Assembly: GCF_016916835.1 (NCBI RefSeq)
Contig: NZ_JAFFIX010000007.1
Span: 62,001 to 126,000 of the forward strand
Reading direction: 5' to 3'
Length of the DNA stretch: 64,000 bases
Source of the DNA: Actinacidiphila bryophytorum
GTDB lineage: Bacteria > Actinomycetota > Actinomycetes > Streptomycetales > Streptomycetaceae
The notes under the pieces were generated by a model, which searched no databases, was not told where the DNA came from, and worked only from the letters and a program-made list of their open reading frames with translations. A program made the translations under genes and the position numbers. The stretch's first letter is position 1, and every line of letters starts with the position of its first letter. Positions 38,958 through 47,683 of the stretch are shown here, one piece after another.

Positions 38958-39617
38958 ATGCCCACCACCTCGGCATCCGCCGCCGACCTCGCCTTCGTCG
39001 TCCGCACCATCGCGCAGACCGCGGTCGACAACGAGGCCGCCTTCGGAGACCTCGACGCCGTCGCGGGGGACGGCGACTTCGGCTACTCCCTCGCCCGCGG
39101 CTTCGAGATCGTGCTCGCCGACTGGGACGGCTTCGACCAGAGCGTGCCGTCGGACTTCCTCCGGCAGGTCGCCCTGGTGATCTCCAAGCGGGTCGGCGGC
39201 ACGTCAGGGCCGCTGTGGGGCACCGCCTTCCTGCGCGCCTCCGGGGCCGTCAGGGACCGGCAGGAGGTGGGCGCCGCCGACGCGGTGGCGATGCTGCGGG
39301 CCGCCGCCGAGGGGATCAAGGCGCGCGGCAAGTCCGACCTCGGCGACAAGACCCTGCTGGACGCGCTGATCCCGATGACGGACGCCCTGGAGGCGTGTGT
39401 CTCCGCGGGCGACGGGCCGGCGGCCGGCGGGTCGGAGCTGGCGGCCCTTGCTGCCGCCACGGCCCGCAAGGCCGCGGACGGGACGACGCCCATGCAGGCC
39501 CGGCGCGGCCGGCAGAGCTACACCGGCGAGCGCAGCATCGGCTCGCCCGACCCGGGCGCGGTGGCGGTCGCGGTCATGGCGGAGCGCGTCGCCGCCGAGT
39601 GGGACCCACGCGGCTGA
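38958..39617 (+). CDS. dhaL: dihydroxyacetone kinase-like subunit DhaL
   Basis: 219 residues of the DhaL (ADP/ATP-binding) family. The magnesium-binding aspartates are in DLDAVAGDGDFG (31-42), with GGTSGPLWGTAFL (Ser/Gly loop), GDKTLLDAL and GRQSYTGERSIGSPDPGA further on. It provides the nucleotide site for phosphorylating dihydroxyacetone or a related ketose bound to DhaK. ATG 38958 has GAGGAG 4 bases upstream. Paired with dhaK downstream. Confidence 0.85.
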   Translation: MPTTSASAADLAFVVRTIAQTAVDNEAAFGDLDAVAGDGDFGYSLARGFEIVLADWDGFDQSVPSDFLRQVALVISKRVGGTSGPLWGTAFLRASGAVRDRQEVGAADAVAMLRAAAEGIKARGKSDLGDKTLLDALIPMTDALEACVSAGDGPAAGGSELAALAAATARKAADGTTPMQARRGRQSYTGERSIGSPDPGAVAVAVMAERVAAEWDPRG

Positions 39618-39669
39618 CCGCGGCCCGTGGCACCGCATCCCGTACCGACACGACCACGAGGAGCGCGGC

Positions 39670-40665
39670 ATGAAGAAGTTCGTCAACGACCCGAAGGACT
39701 ACGTCTCGGAGATGCTGGAGGGGCTCGCCCTGGCCAATCCCGACACGCTGACCTATGTCCCCGAGTACAACCTGATCATGCGTGCCGACGCCCCGCAGGA
39801 CGGCAAGGTCTCCATCGTCCAGGGGTCGGGCTCGGGCCACGAGCCTGCCCATGTGATGAGCGTCGGCAAGGGCATGCTCGACGCCGCCTGCCCCGGCGAC
39901 GTCTTCTCCGCGCCGCCGACCGACTTCGTCTACGAGACGGTCAAGCGGGTCGCCTCCCCCAAGGGCGTCCTGCTGCTCGTCAACAACTACACCGGTGACC
40001 GGATGGCCTTCGAGATGGCCGAGGAGCTGTCGCAGGCCGAGGGGGTCACGGTCCGTACGCTCTTCATCGACGACGACGTGGCCGTACAGGACTCGACCTA
40101 CACGGTGGGCCGCCGCGGGGTGGCGGGCAACTTCTTCGTGATGAAGGCCGTCGGAGCCGCCGCCGAGCGCGGTGCCGACCTCGACGAGCTGTACCGGATC
40201 GGCGAGAACGTCAACGCGGTCACCCGCACCATGGGCATGGCCCTGACAGCCTGCACCCCGCCGGCGAAGGGCTCGCCGCTGTTCGAACTGCCCGACGACT
40301 CGGTCGAGATGGGTGTGGGCATCCACGGCGAGCCGGGCCGCAAGCGGGAGAAGCTCCAGCCGGCGGACGCGATGGTCGGCGAACTGGTCAGCGCGGTGGT
40401 CGAGGACCTGCCGTTCGTCTCGGGCGACAGCGTCGCCCTGATGGTCAACGGACTGGGCGGCACCCCGATCGGCGAGCTGTACCTCGTCTACGGCCGCGCC
40501 CATCGCCAGTTGACGGACATCGGCATCGAGATCAGGCGCTCCTACGTCGGCGAGTACTGCACGTCGCTCGACATGGCGGGCGCGTCCGTCACCCTGGTCC
40601 GGCTGGACGACGAGATCTCCGAACTCCTCGCCGAGCCCGCCGAGATCGCGATCCGGGTGTTCTGA
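39670..40665 (+). CDS. dhaK: dihydroxyacetone kinase-like subunit DhaK
   Basis: 331 residues of the DhaK substrate-binding family. The covalent substrate His is in GVGIHGEPG (H219), and the start MKKFVNDPKDYVSEMLEGL and GSGSGHEPAH (51-60) are typical. The substrate is dihydroxyacetone or a C3/C4 ketose such as erythrulose. No DhaM gene is present, so the kinase is more likely ATP-dependent than PTS-dependent. ATG 39670 follows GAGGAG. It is the last gene of the aldolase-HAD-dhaL-dhaK unit. Confidence 0.87.
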   Translation: MKKFVNDPKDYVSEMLEGLALANPDTLTYVPEYNLIMRADAPQDGKVSIVQGSGSGHEPAHVMSVGKGMLDAACPGDVFSAPPTDFVYETVKRVASPKGVLLLVNNYTGDRMAFEMAEELSQAEGVTVRTLFIDDDVAVQDSTYTVGRRGVAGNFFVMKAVGAAAERGADLDELYRIGENVNAVTRTMGMALTACTPPAKGSPLFELPDDSVEMGVGIHGEPGRKREKLQPADAMVGELVSAVVEDLPFVSGDSVALMVNGLGGTPIGELYLVYGRAHRQLTDIGIEIRRSYVGEYCTSLDMAGASVTLVRLDDEISELLAEPAEIAIRVF

Positions 40666-40666
40666 C

Positions 40667-40681
40667 GGGCCGGGACGGCCC
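40667..40681. terminator. short hairpin between convergent genes
   Basis: GGGCCG/CGGCCC with a 3-base loop directly after the dhaK stop and before the convergent TRAM methyltransferase end. Confidence 0.5.
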
Positions 40682-40698
40682 AGGCGGCCGACGGGGCG

Positions 40699-42027
40699 TC
40701 AGTCGCCCTGCCGCACCGGCGCCAGCACCGCCACGCACTCCACGTGGTGGGTCATCGGGAAGAGGTCGAAGGCGCGCAGGCTGACCGGGCGGTAGCCCTC
40801 CTGGGCGAAGTAGTCCAGGTCGCGGGCCAGGGCCGCCGGGTCGCAGGCGACGTAGGCGATGCGGCGGGCGCCGAGCGAGGCGAGGTGGCGGACGGTGGGG
40901 CGGCGGGCGCCGACGCGCGGCGGGTCCAGGACGACCAGGTCGACCTCGGTGATGCCGGTACGGGGCAGCACCTGCTCGACCTTGCCGTGCTCGACCCGGA
41001 CCCGGTCGAGGTCCTGGAGGTTGTGCCGGGCGTCCTGCACGGCGCGCTTGCCCGACTCGATCCCGAGGACCGCGCCGCGTTCGCCGACCCGCTCGGCCAG
41101 GGCGCCGGCGAAGAGGCCGACACCGCAGTAGAGGTCGAGCGCCATGTCGCCCTTGCGCGGCATCAGGCCCTGCATGACGGCCTCGACCAGCAGGTCGGCG
41201 GCCTTCGGGTGGACCTGCCAGAAGCCGCCGTCGCCGACCCGCCAGGTGCGGCCCGCGGCCCGTTCGCGGACGAAGTCGCGGCCGTGCACGCGGTGGACCG
41301 CCTGGTCGCGTTCGCCGATCCTGAGCACCGAGACGGGCCGGTCGAGTTCCACGATGGGCAGCCGGCCGCCGGGCCGCGGGGTCAGCACGACCTGCCGGTC
41401 GCTGGACCCGGTGGCGGCGATGGCCTCGACCGCGGCGATCTGCGGCCAGCGGCGGGCCTCCACGCCCAGTTCGCTGACCTCGGGTGCGGCGATCATGCAG
41501 TGGTCGACGACCTCGACCTCGTGCGAGCGGTGCCGGCGCAGGCCCGCCCGCCCCTCGTCGTCCACGGCGTACTGCACCCGGGTGCGCCAGGCGGGCACCT
41601 CGCCCTTGGCGACCTTGTCGCCCGGGGCCGGTTCCACGGTGCCGTCCCAGCCTGCTTCCTCGGGGGTGAGCCCGGCGAGCCTGGCCAGCTGCTCGGTGAC
41701 GACCGCGGCCTTGAGGCGGCGCTGCGCGCCGGGCGCTGCGTGCTGCCAGTCGCAGCCGCCGCAGCGGCCGGGTCCCGAGAAGGGGCAGGGCGCCTCGACG
41801 CGGTCCTTGGAGGCGGTCAGCACGCGGACGGCGTCGGCCCGCAGGAAGCTCGCGCCGACCTCGCCGTGGGTGACGCGGGCGACGACCCGCTCGCCGGGCA
41901 GGGTGTGCCGGACGAAGAGGACCTGGCCCTCGGCGGTACGCGCCAGGCAGTGGCCGCCGTGCACCACCGGGCCGATCTCTACCTCGTACTCCTGGCCGAC
42001 CAGTGACGGGGCGGGCTCGGTCTGCAT
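40699..42027 (-). CDS. TRAM-domain class I RNA (uracil-5)-methyltransferase
   Basis: 442 residues of the TrmA/RlmCD/RumA family. An N-terminal TRAM OB-domain (about 8-68) is followed by an Fe-S motif with C81, C89, C92 (CPFSGPGRCGGC) and C177, then a SAM domain with LDLYCGVGLFAGALAE, the substrate motif VVLDPPRVGAR and the catalytic Cys395 in YVACDPA. It forms 5-methyluridine in rRNA or tRNA; the target base is not predictable. ATG 42025-42027. The KimA-like permease gene ends 86 bp upstream on the same strand, so both may share a transcript. Confidence 0.9.
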   Translation of the reverse strand: MQTEPAPSLVGQEYEVEIGPVVHGGHCLARTAEGQVLFVRHTLPGERVVARVTHGEVGASFLRADAVRVLTASKDRVEAPCPFSGPGRCGGCDWQHAAPGAQRRLKAAVVTEQLARLAGLTPEEAGWDGTVEPAPGDKVAKGEVPAWRTRVQYAVDDEGRAGLRRHRSHEVEVVDHCMIAAPEVSELGVEARRWPQIAAVEAIAATGSSDRQVVLTPRPGGRLPIVELDRPVSVLRIGERDQAVHRVHGRDFVRERAAGRTWRVGDGGFWQVHPKAADLLVEAVMQGLMPRKGDMALDLYCGVGLFAGALAERVGERGAVLGIESGKRAVQDARHNLQDLDRVRVEHGKVEQVLPRTGITEVDLVVLDPPRVGARRPTVRHLASLGARRIAYVACDPAALARDLDYFAQEGYRPVSLRAFDLFPMTHHVECVAVLAPVRQGD

Positions 42028-42113
42028 GGCGGTGGTGCTCCTGGGCTCTTCTCGGGGTGCGCGACTGCGCGACAGCCCACTCTACGGGTCCCGGGCCGCT
42101 GCCGACCGCGCCC

Positions 42114-44159
42114 TCAGTGCTCGCGCTGGTGCTCGCGCTGCTGCGGGCCGACCGGGCCGCGGCGGATGGAGCCCGGCGCGTTCCAGTCGGCGCGGCGGCG
42201 GGCGCGGGCGCGGGCGGCCTCGGAGGACTCCAGCTGGTAGGGCACCGAGGTGACCATCACACCGGGGGTGAACAGCAGCCGGCCCTTGAGCCGCAGCGCG
42301 CTCTGGTTGTGCAGCAGGTGCTCGTACCAGTGGCCGACGACGTATTCGGGGATGTAGACGCTGACCACGTCCCGCGGGCTGTTGCGGCGCAGGCCCTTGA
42401 CGTAGTCGATGATCGGCCTGGTGATCTCGCGGTAGGGCGAGTCGAGGACCTTGAGCGGTACGTCGATGCCGCGCCGCTGCCAGTCGGCCTGCAGGGCCTT
42501 GGTGTCGTCGGGGTCGACGTTGATGCTGAGCGCTTCGAGGGTGTCGGAGCGCATCAGCTTGGCGTAGGACAGCGCCCGCAGGGTGGGCTTGTGCACCTTG
42601 GAGACCAGCACGATGGAGTGCACGCGGGAGGGGCGTACGTAGTCGGCGCCCGGCTCGTCGTCGGCGGCGATCTCGTCGGAGACCCGGGTGTAGTGGCGGC
42701 GGATCGCGGTCATGGTGGCGTAGAAGACGACCATACCGACCACCGCGACCCATGCGCCGTGCGTGAACTTGGTCAGCAGCACGATGACCAGCACCAGGCC
42801 GGTGAGGAAGGCGCCGAAGGTGTTGATGGCCCGGGAGCGCACCATGTGGCGGCGCTTGGCCTGGTCGGTCTCGGTGCGCAGGTGCCGGTTCCAGTGCCTG
42901 ACCATGCCGGTCTGGCTGAGCGTGAAGGAGACGAAGACGCCGACGATGTACAGCTGGATCAGCCGGGTGGAGTCGGCGCCGTAGACGATGACCAGGACGC
43001 AGGCGAAGCCGGCCAGCACCACGATGCCGTTGGAGAAGGCCAGCCGGTCGCCGCGGGTGTGCAGCTGGCGCGGCAGATAGCGGTCCTGGGCGAGGATCGA
43101 GCCGAGGACGGGGAAGCCGTTGTAGGCGGTGTTGGCGGCCAGGAAGAGCACGAGCGCGGTGACCGCGGCCAGGAAGATGAACGGCACCGAGTTGTGGCCG
43201 AAGACCGCCTCGGCGACCTGGGCGATCACCGGGTCCTGGGTGAAGCCGGAGCCGACCGGTGTGCCGTGGTCGAGCAGGTCGGTGGCGGGGTTCTCGGCCA
43301 TCCGCACATGGGTGTTCATGGCCAGCGCGATGATGCCGCAGAACATGGTGACCGCGAGCAGGCCCATGGCCGCCAGCGTGGTGGCGGCGTTCTTGGACTT
43401 GGGTTTCTTGAAGGCCGGCACACCGTTGCTGATCGCCTCGACGCCGGTGAGCGCGGCACATCCCGAGGAGAAGGCGCGCAGCAGCAGGAAGATCAGCGCG
43501 AAGCCGCCGATGCCGGAGGACTCGGCATGGATGGTCAGATGCGCGGTCGGCGCGTTCATGTCATGCCCAGTAGCGATCTTGAAGACGCCCCAGGCGATCA
43601 TGCAGAAGACGCCGAAGACGAAGGCGTAGGTGGGGATCGCGAAGATCGTGCCGGACTCGCGCACCCCGCGCAGGTTCATCAGCATCAGGATGACGATCAT
43701 GCCGACCGCGCCGAGCACCTTGTGAGTGACGAAGAAGGGCACCGCCGAGCCGAGGTTCTCGATGCCCGACGCCACCGAGACCGCCACCGTGAGCACGTAG
43801 TCGACCAGCAGCGCGCTGGCGACGGTGAGCCCGGCCCTCGGCCCCAGGTTGGTGGTCGCGACCTCGTAGTCGCCGCCCCCGGAGGGATAGGCGTGCACGT
43901 TCTGCCGGTAGGAGGCGACCACTGTGAACATCAGCACCACGACGGCGACCGCGATCCACGGGCTGAAGTGGTACGCCGACACGCCGGCGATCGACAGGAC
44001 GAGCAGTACCTCGCCCGGCGCGTACGCCACGGACGACAGCGGGTCGGAGGCGAAGACAGGGAGCGCGAGCCGCTTGGGGAGCAGCGTCTCGCCCAGCTTG
44101 TCGCTGCGCAGCGCCCGGCCGATGAGGATCCGTTTCGGCAGGTCGGTCAGTTTGGACAC
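42114..44159 (-). CDS. APC-superfamily permease, KimA-like potassium transporter candidate
   Basis: 681 residues with about twelve hydrophobic segments, beginning FASDPLSSVAYAPGEVLLVL and AYPSGGGDYEVATTNLG (the unwound helix 1 region), then a cytoplasmic C-terminal domain from about residue 500. This layout fits APC permeases related to KimA, a c-di-AMP-regulated high-affinity potassium importer in Bacillus. Amino-acid transport is the generic alternative. GTG 44157-44159 starts it, divergent from two TrkA-like genes across a 202-bp shared promoter region. The neighbourhood favours potassium. Confidence 0.8.
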   Translation of the reverse strand: MSKLTDLPKRILIGRALRSDKLGETLLPKRLALPVFASDPLSSVAYAPGEVLLVLSIAGVSAYHFSPWIAVAVVVLMFTVVASYRQNVHAYPSGGGDYEVATTNLGPRAGLTVASALLVDYVLTVAVSVASGIENLGSAVPFFVTHKVLGAVGMIVILMLMNLRGVRESGTIFAIPTYAFVFGVFCMIAWGVFKIATGHDMNAPTAHLTIHAESSGIGGFALIFLLLRAFSSGCAALTGVEAISNGVPAFKKPKSKNAATTLAAMGLLAVTMFCGIIALAMNTHVRMAENPATDLLDHGTPVGSGFTQDPVIAQVAEAVFGHNSVPFIFLAAVTALVLFLAANTAYNGFPVLGSILAQDRYLPRQLHTRGDRLAFSNGIVVLAGFACVLVIVYGADSTRLIQLYIVGVFVSFTLSQTGMVRHWNRHLRTETDQAKRRHMVRSRAINTFGAFLTGLVLVIVLLTKFTHGAWVAVVGMVVFYATMTAIRRHYTRVSDEIAADDEPGADYVRPSRVHSIVLVSKVHKPTLRALSYAKLMRSDTLEALSINVDPDDTKALQADWQRRGIDVPLKVLDSPYREITRPIIDYVKGLRRNSPRDVVSVYIPEYVVGHWYEHLLHNQSALRLKGRLLFTPGVMVTSVPYQLESSEAARARARRRADWNAPGSIRRGPVGPQQREHQREH

Positions 44160-44361
44160 CCCGCGATGTTAAGGGATCGCCCATACGTGCGGGTGCCCCA
44201 GTCCCTTATGGAGTGTGGCGAACTTGTGAGGCCGCCGCGACGCAACCTTCTGCCCTGCCATGCGCGTGTGTAGCTTTGGCCGCGGTCTGAGACGCTTGGA
44301 ACGACCTCTACGACTCAGCACACAGTCTCAGTCGAAAACGTTGACAGCCGGAAGGACGGTC
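44160..44361. promoter_or_regulatory. divergent promoter region between permease and TrkA-like genes
   Basis: 202 bp. AT-richer than the surroundings near 44190-44220 and 44265-44345. It must drive both the permease (minus) and the TrkA pair (plus). I could not recognise a c-di-AMP riboswitch, and the space is probably too short for one plus promoters. Confidence 0.4.
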
Positions 44362-45030
44362 GTGCACGTCGTGATTATGGGATGCGGGCGGGTGGGCTCC
44401 ACCCTCGCGCACTCCCTCGAACAGCAAGGTCATACGGTCGCGGTGATCGATCAGGACGCCAAGGCGTTCCGCCGGCTCGGCTCCGGCTTCGGCGGGCGAC
44501 GGGTGACCGGAGTCGGGTTCGACCAGGACACGTTGCGTGAGGCCGGCATCGAGGAGGCGGGCGCTTTCGCGGCCGTCAGCAGCGGCGACAACTCGAACAT
44601 CATCGCGGCCCGGGTGGCCAGGGAGATGTTCGGCATCGAGAACGTGGCGGCCAGGATCTACGACCCGCGACGCGCCGAGGTCTACCAGCGCCTGGGCATC
44701 CCGACCGTGGCGACCGTGCGCTGGACCGCCGACCAGATGCTGCGCCGGCTGCTGCCGTCCGGCGCCGAGCCGCTGTGGCGCGACCCCAGCGGCGGGGTGC
44801 AGCTCGCCGAGGTGCACACCTCGCCGGCCTGGATCGGCCACAAGATCAGCACACTGCAGGAGGAGACCGGCGCCCGGGTGGCGTTTCTCACCCGGCTCGG
44901 CGAGGCCATGCTGCCCACCGCGCAGACCGTGCTGCAGGAGGGCGACCTCGTCCACGTCATGCTGCGCTCCGACGAGGTCGCCGTCGTCGAGGCGGCCTTC
45001 GCCAAGGGACCCGAGGAGGCCCACTCATGA
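44362..45030 (+). CDS. TrkA-like RCK potassium uptake regulator 1 (CeoB-type)
   Basis: 222 residues. A Rossmann RCK_N domain starts HVVIMGCGRVGSTLAHSLEQ, with the NAD(H)-binding GxGxxG and VIDQD after strand 2, and is followed by a TrkA_C-like domain from about residue 150. Such proteins gate cation channels or transporters on binding NADH, ATP or c-di-AMP. GTG 44362 follows GGAAGGA. Its stop overlaps the second RCK gene (ATGA), so the two subunits are made together, as for CeoB/CeoC. Confidence 0.88.
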   Translation: MHVVIMGCGRVGSTLAHSLEQQGHTVAVIDQDAKAFRRLGSGFGGRRVTGVGFDQDTLREAGIEEAGAFAAVSSGDNSNIIAARVAREMFGIENVAARIYDPRRAEVYQRLGIPTVATVRWTADQMLRRLLPSGAEPLWRDPSGGVQLAEVHTSPAWIGHKISTLQEETGARVAFLTRLGEAMLPTAQTVLQEGDLVHVMLRSDEVAVVEAAFAKGPEEAHS

Positions 45031-45701
45031 GGGTGGCCATCGCCGGGGCCGGCGCGGTCGGCCGGTCCATCGCGGCCGAGCTGCTGGAGAACGGGCACGA
45101 GGTGCTGCTCGTCGACAAGAACCCCACCTCCATCTCGGTGGAGCGGGTGCCGCAGGCCGAGTGGCTGCTGGCCGACGCCTGCGAGATCACCTCGCTGGAC
45201 GAGGCGGCGCTGCAGCGCTGCAACGTGGTGATCGCCGCGACCGGCGACGACAAGGTCAACCTGGTGGTGTCGCTGCTCGCCAAGACGGAGTACGGCGTGC
45301 CGCGGGTCGTCGCCCGGGTGAACAACCCGAAGAACGAGTGGCTGTTCAACGAGTCGTGGGGTGTGGACGTCGCCGTCTCCACCCCGCGGCTGATGTCCGC
45401 GCTGGTCGAGGAGGCGGTGAGCGTCGGCGACCTGGTCCGGCTGCTGCGCTTCAGCCAGGGTGACGCGAACCTCGTGGAGTTGACGCTGCCCGAGGAGGCC
45501 GCGCTCGTCGGCACCCGGGTCGGTGACGTGGAGTGGCCGCAGGACACCTCGCTGGTCACCATCATCCGCGGTAACCGGGTGCTCACGCCGTCCAAGGACG
45601 ACGCGCTGGAGGCCGGTGACGAGCTGCTGTTCGTGGCCGCGCCGCACCGCGAGGAGCAGCTGGAGGACCTGCTGTCGCTGCAGGACGGCAGCGGCGCCTG
45701 A
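45027..45701 (+). CDS. TrkA-like RCK potassium uptake regulator 2 (CeoC-type)
   Basis: 224 residues. RCK_N begins RVAIAGAGAVGRSIAAELLE with LLVDKNP after strand 2. A C-terminal regulatory domain follows from about residue 140 (LVELTLPEEAALVGTRVGDV). It is probably a hetero-oligomer with the upstream paralogue, controlling the divergent permease or another potassium transporter. ATG 45027 overlaps the preceding stop. Confidence 0.88.
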   Translation: MRVAIAGAGAVGRSIAAELLENGHEVLLVDKNPTSISVERVPQAEWLLADACEITSLDEAALQRCNVVIAATGDDKVNLVVSLLAKTEYGVPRVVARVNNPKNEWLFNESWGVDVAVSTPRLMSALVEEAVSVGDLVRLLRFSQGDANLVELTLPEEAALVGTRVGDVEWPQDTSLVTIIRGNRVLTPSKDDALEAGDELLFVAAPHREEQLEDLLSLQDGSGA

Positions 45702-45717
45702 CCCGGCGTGCGCCGGG
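45702..45717. terminator. hairpin between convergent genes
   Basis: CCCGGCG/CGCCGGG arms immediately after the TrkA-like 2 stop and 12 bp before the convergent DUF3159 stop. Confidence 0.5.
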
Positions 45718-45728
45718 CAGGCGGGTCG

Positions 45729-46511
45729 CTACTTGACCGCCTGCTCGGCCTCGGCCGCCGCCTTCTCGGCCTTGGCCCGGTCCTTCTCGGCCTTGCGCTC
45801 CTCCTCGGCCGCCTCCATCTCCGCGATCACGTCGATGGGGGCCGGCGCCTTCACCAGGAAGATCCACGTCAGGTACACCGACAGCAGGAACGGCGGGATG
45901 CCGAGCGCGACCTTCACCCAGCCCAGCTGCGTGGCATTGCCCCACCAGTACAGCGGGAAGAGGATCGCCGACTTGGCCAGCAGGATCAGGCCCCAGGCCC
46001 AGCTGGCCTTGGTGTACGCCCGCAGCCGGCCCGGATTGCGGGTGCGCCAGGAGAGGTTCTCCTTGAACACCGGGCCGAGGATCAGGCCGAGCAGCGGGAA
46101 GCCGGCCAGCGCCGAGACCACGTAGGCGACGCCCAGGCCGAGGGTGTAGAGCATGCCGGGCAGGTAGAAGTTCTTGGCATTGCCGGACATCATCGCGAAC
46201 AGCGCGCCGAAGGCGATGCCGAAGACACCGCTGAAGGCGTGCTTGAGGGTGTCCTTGCGGGCCAGCCGGGCGATGCCGAGCACCACCGAGAGGGCCAGCG
46301 CCGCCAGCGCCGAGGACTTGATGTCGTGGTTGACCGTGTAGATCACCACGAAGACCAGGCCGGGCACGGTGGTCTCCACCATGCCGAGGATGCCGCCGAA
46401 GGCGTCCAGCAGCGCGGCCTCGGTGGCCGCCCTGACCTCGGCCGCTTCGCCGTCGGTCGACCCCTGCGGGCCGTCCGTGTTCTCGTGGTCCGTGTTGTCG
46501 ATCGACGCCAC
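45729..46511 (-). CDS. DUF3159 membrane protein
   Basis: 260 residues. An acidic N-terminus (about 1-35), five to six hydrophobic segments (VVETTVPGLVFVVIYTV type first helix; NLSWRTRNPGRLRAYTKASW in a loop) and a charged Glu/Lys/Ala C-terminal tail (from about 228) with coiled-coil character. The function of the family is unknown. GTG 46509-46511 has AGGAG upstream inside the 3' end of the OB-fold gene (stop only 3 bp away), so translation is coupled. Confidence 0.85.
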   Translation of the reverse strand: MASIDNTDHENTDGPQGSTDGEAAEVRAATEAALLDAFGGILGMVETTVPGLVFVVIYTVNHDIKSSALAALALSVVLGIARLARKDTLKHAFSGVFGIAFGALFAMMSGNAKNFYLPGMLYTLGLGVAYVVSALAGFPLLGLILGPVFKENLSWRTRNPGRLRAYTKASWAWGLILLAKSAILFPLYWWGNATQLGWVKVALGIPPFLLSVYLTWIFLVKAPAPIDVIAEMEAAEEERKAEKDRAKAEKAAAEAEQAVK

Positions 46512-46514
46512 CAG

Positions 46515-46913
46515 CTACTCCTGTCCGACCGGACGCAGTTCGTACTTGGGGTTGAACAGCACCGGACGGCCATGGTTCATGGAGATCCGGCCGGAGGCGA
46601 TGATCCGTCGGCCGGGCTCGATACCGGTGATGCTGCGGCGGCCGAGCCAGACCACGTCCAGCGCGGCGGACCCGTCGAACAGCTCCGCCTCCAGTGCGGG
46701 CACGCCCGCCCGGGGACGCAGCGTGACCGTACGCAGCGTACCGGTGACCGACACTATCTGGCGGTCGGAGCAGTCCTTGATCCGCGTGCAGCCGACGGCC
46801 CTGGTCTCCTCCTGCAGCTCCTCGGAGTGCAGTTCCTCCTGGGAGGAGGACAGCCTGTCGAGCATGCGGCGGAAACGGCCCGCGGGGCGGTCTGAACGGG
46901 TGGCACCACTCAT
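46515..46913 (-). CDS. OB-fold nucleic-acid-binding protein
   Basis: 132 residues. After a charged helix (about 10-40) there is an OB-type beta-barrel: VSVTGTLRTVTLRPRAGVPA, LEAELFDGSAALDVVWLGRR and ASGRISMNHGRPVLFNPKYEL, resembling the RecG/tRNA-anticodon wedge type. It is probably a nucleic-acid binder of unknown role. ATG 46911-46913. Co-transcribed with DUF3159; kdpE lies just upstream on the same strand (24 bp). Confidence 0.82.
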   Translation of the reverse strand: MSGATRSDRPAGRFRRMLDRLSSSQEELHSEELQEETRAVGCTRIKDCSDRQIVSVTGTLRTVTLRPRAGVPALEAELFDGSAALDVVWLGRRSITGIEPGRRIIASGRISMNHGRPVLFNPKYELRPVGQE

Positions 46914-46937
46914 ACGGTCCAGCGTACCGGCCGCACC

Positions 46938-47621
46938 TCACGCCTCGAAGCGGTAACCCATGCCGGGTTCTGTGATGAAATGCCGCGGCCTCGCCGGGTC
47001 GGCCTCCAGCTTCCTGCGCAGCTGCGCCATGTAGACCCGCAGGTAGTTGGTCTCCGTGCCGTACGCGGGCCCCCAGACCTCCTGCAGCAGCTGCTTCTGC
47101 GAGACCAGCCGCCCGGGGTTGCGCACCAGCACCTCCAGCAGGTGCCACTCGGTGGGGGTCAGGCGCACGTCGGCGCCTCCGCGGTGGACCTTGCGGGCCG
47201 CCAGGTCCACTGTGAAGGTCTCGGTCTCCACCGCGGAGGCGTCGTCGTCGGGGCCGCTCGGCGCGGCGCGGCGCACCGCGGCCCGCAGTCGGGCCAGCAG
47301 CTCGTCCATGCCGAAGGGCTTGGTCACGTAGTCGTCGGCGCCCGCGTCCAGTGCGTCGACCTTCTCGTCGGAGGCGTGCCGGGCCGACAGCACGATGATC
47401 GGCACCCGGGTCCAGCCGCGCAGCCCGCGGATGACCTCGACGCCGTCCATGTCGGGCAGCCCGAGGTCGAGAACCACCACGTCGGGGTGCCGGGCCGCGG
47501 CCACCCGCAGCGCGGCGGCGCCGTCGTGCGCGGCGTCCACCTCGTAGGCCCGTGCCCGCAGGTTGATCACCAGCGCCTTGACGATCTGCGGTTCGTCGTC
47601 CACGACCAGCACCCGGTACAT
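46938..47621 (-). CDS. kdpE: KdpE-type response regulator
   Basis: 227 residues. The receiver domain has the acidic pocket VVDDE (D8, D9), phospho-acceptor D52 in VVLDLGLPD and K in VTKPFGMDEL. The DNA-binding domain is OmpR/PhoB winged-helix (LTPTEWHLLEVLVRNPGRLVS, GTETNYLRVYMAQLRRKLE). It is the partner of KdpD, 63 bp upstream. In other bacteria it activates the KdpFABC pump under potassium limitation. No kdpFABC gene is in the window. ATG 47619-47621 with an AAGGG/GGCGG purine run. Confidence 0.92.
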   Translation of the reverse strand: MYRVLVVDDEPQIVKALVINLRARAYEVDAAHDGAAALRVAAARHPDVVVLDLGLPDMDGVEVIRGLRGWTRVPIIVLSARHASDEKVDALDAGADDYVTKPFGMDELLARLRAAVRRAAPSGPDDDASAVETETFTVDLAARKVHRGGADVRLTPTEWHLLEVLVRNPGRLVSQKQLLQEVWGPAYGTETNYLRVYMAQLRRKLEADPARPRHFITEPGMGYRFEA

Positions 47622-47683
47622 CCGCCGCCCTTTCCCGTCCCCTTGCCCGCCGGCGCCCGCCGGCTCGTGCCCCGCCTGCCGGC

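Noticed and set aside
44160..44361. c-di-AMP riboswitch between the KimA-like and TrkA-like genes
   Set aside because: The gap is only 202 bp, must contain two promoters, and no riboswitch-like conserved core was recognised.
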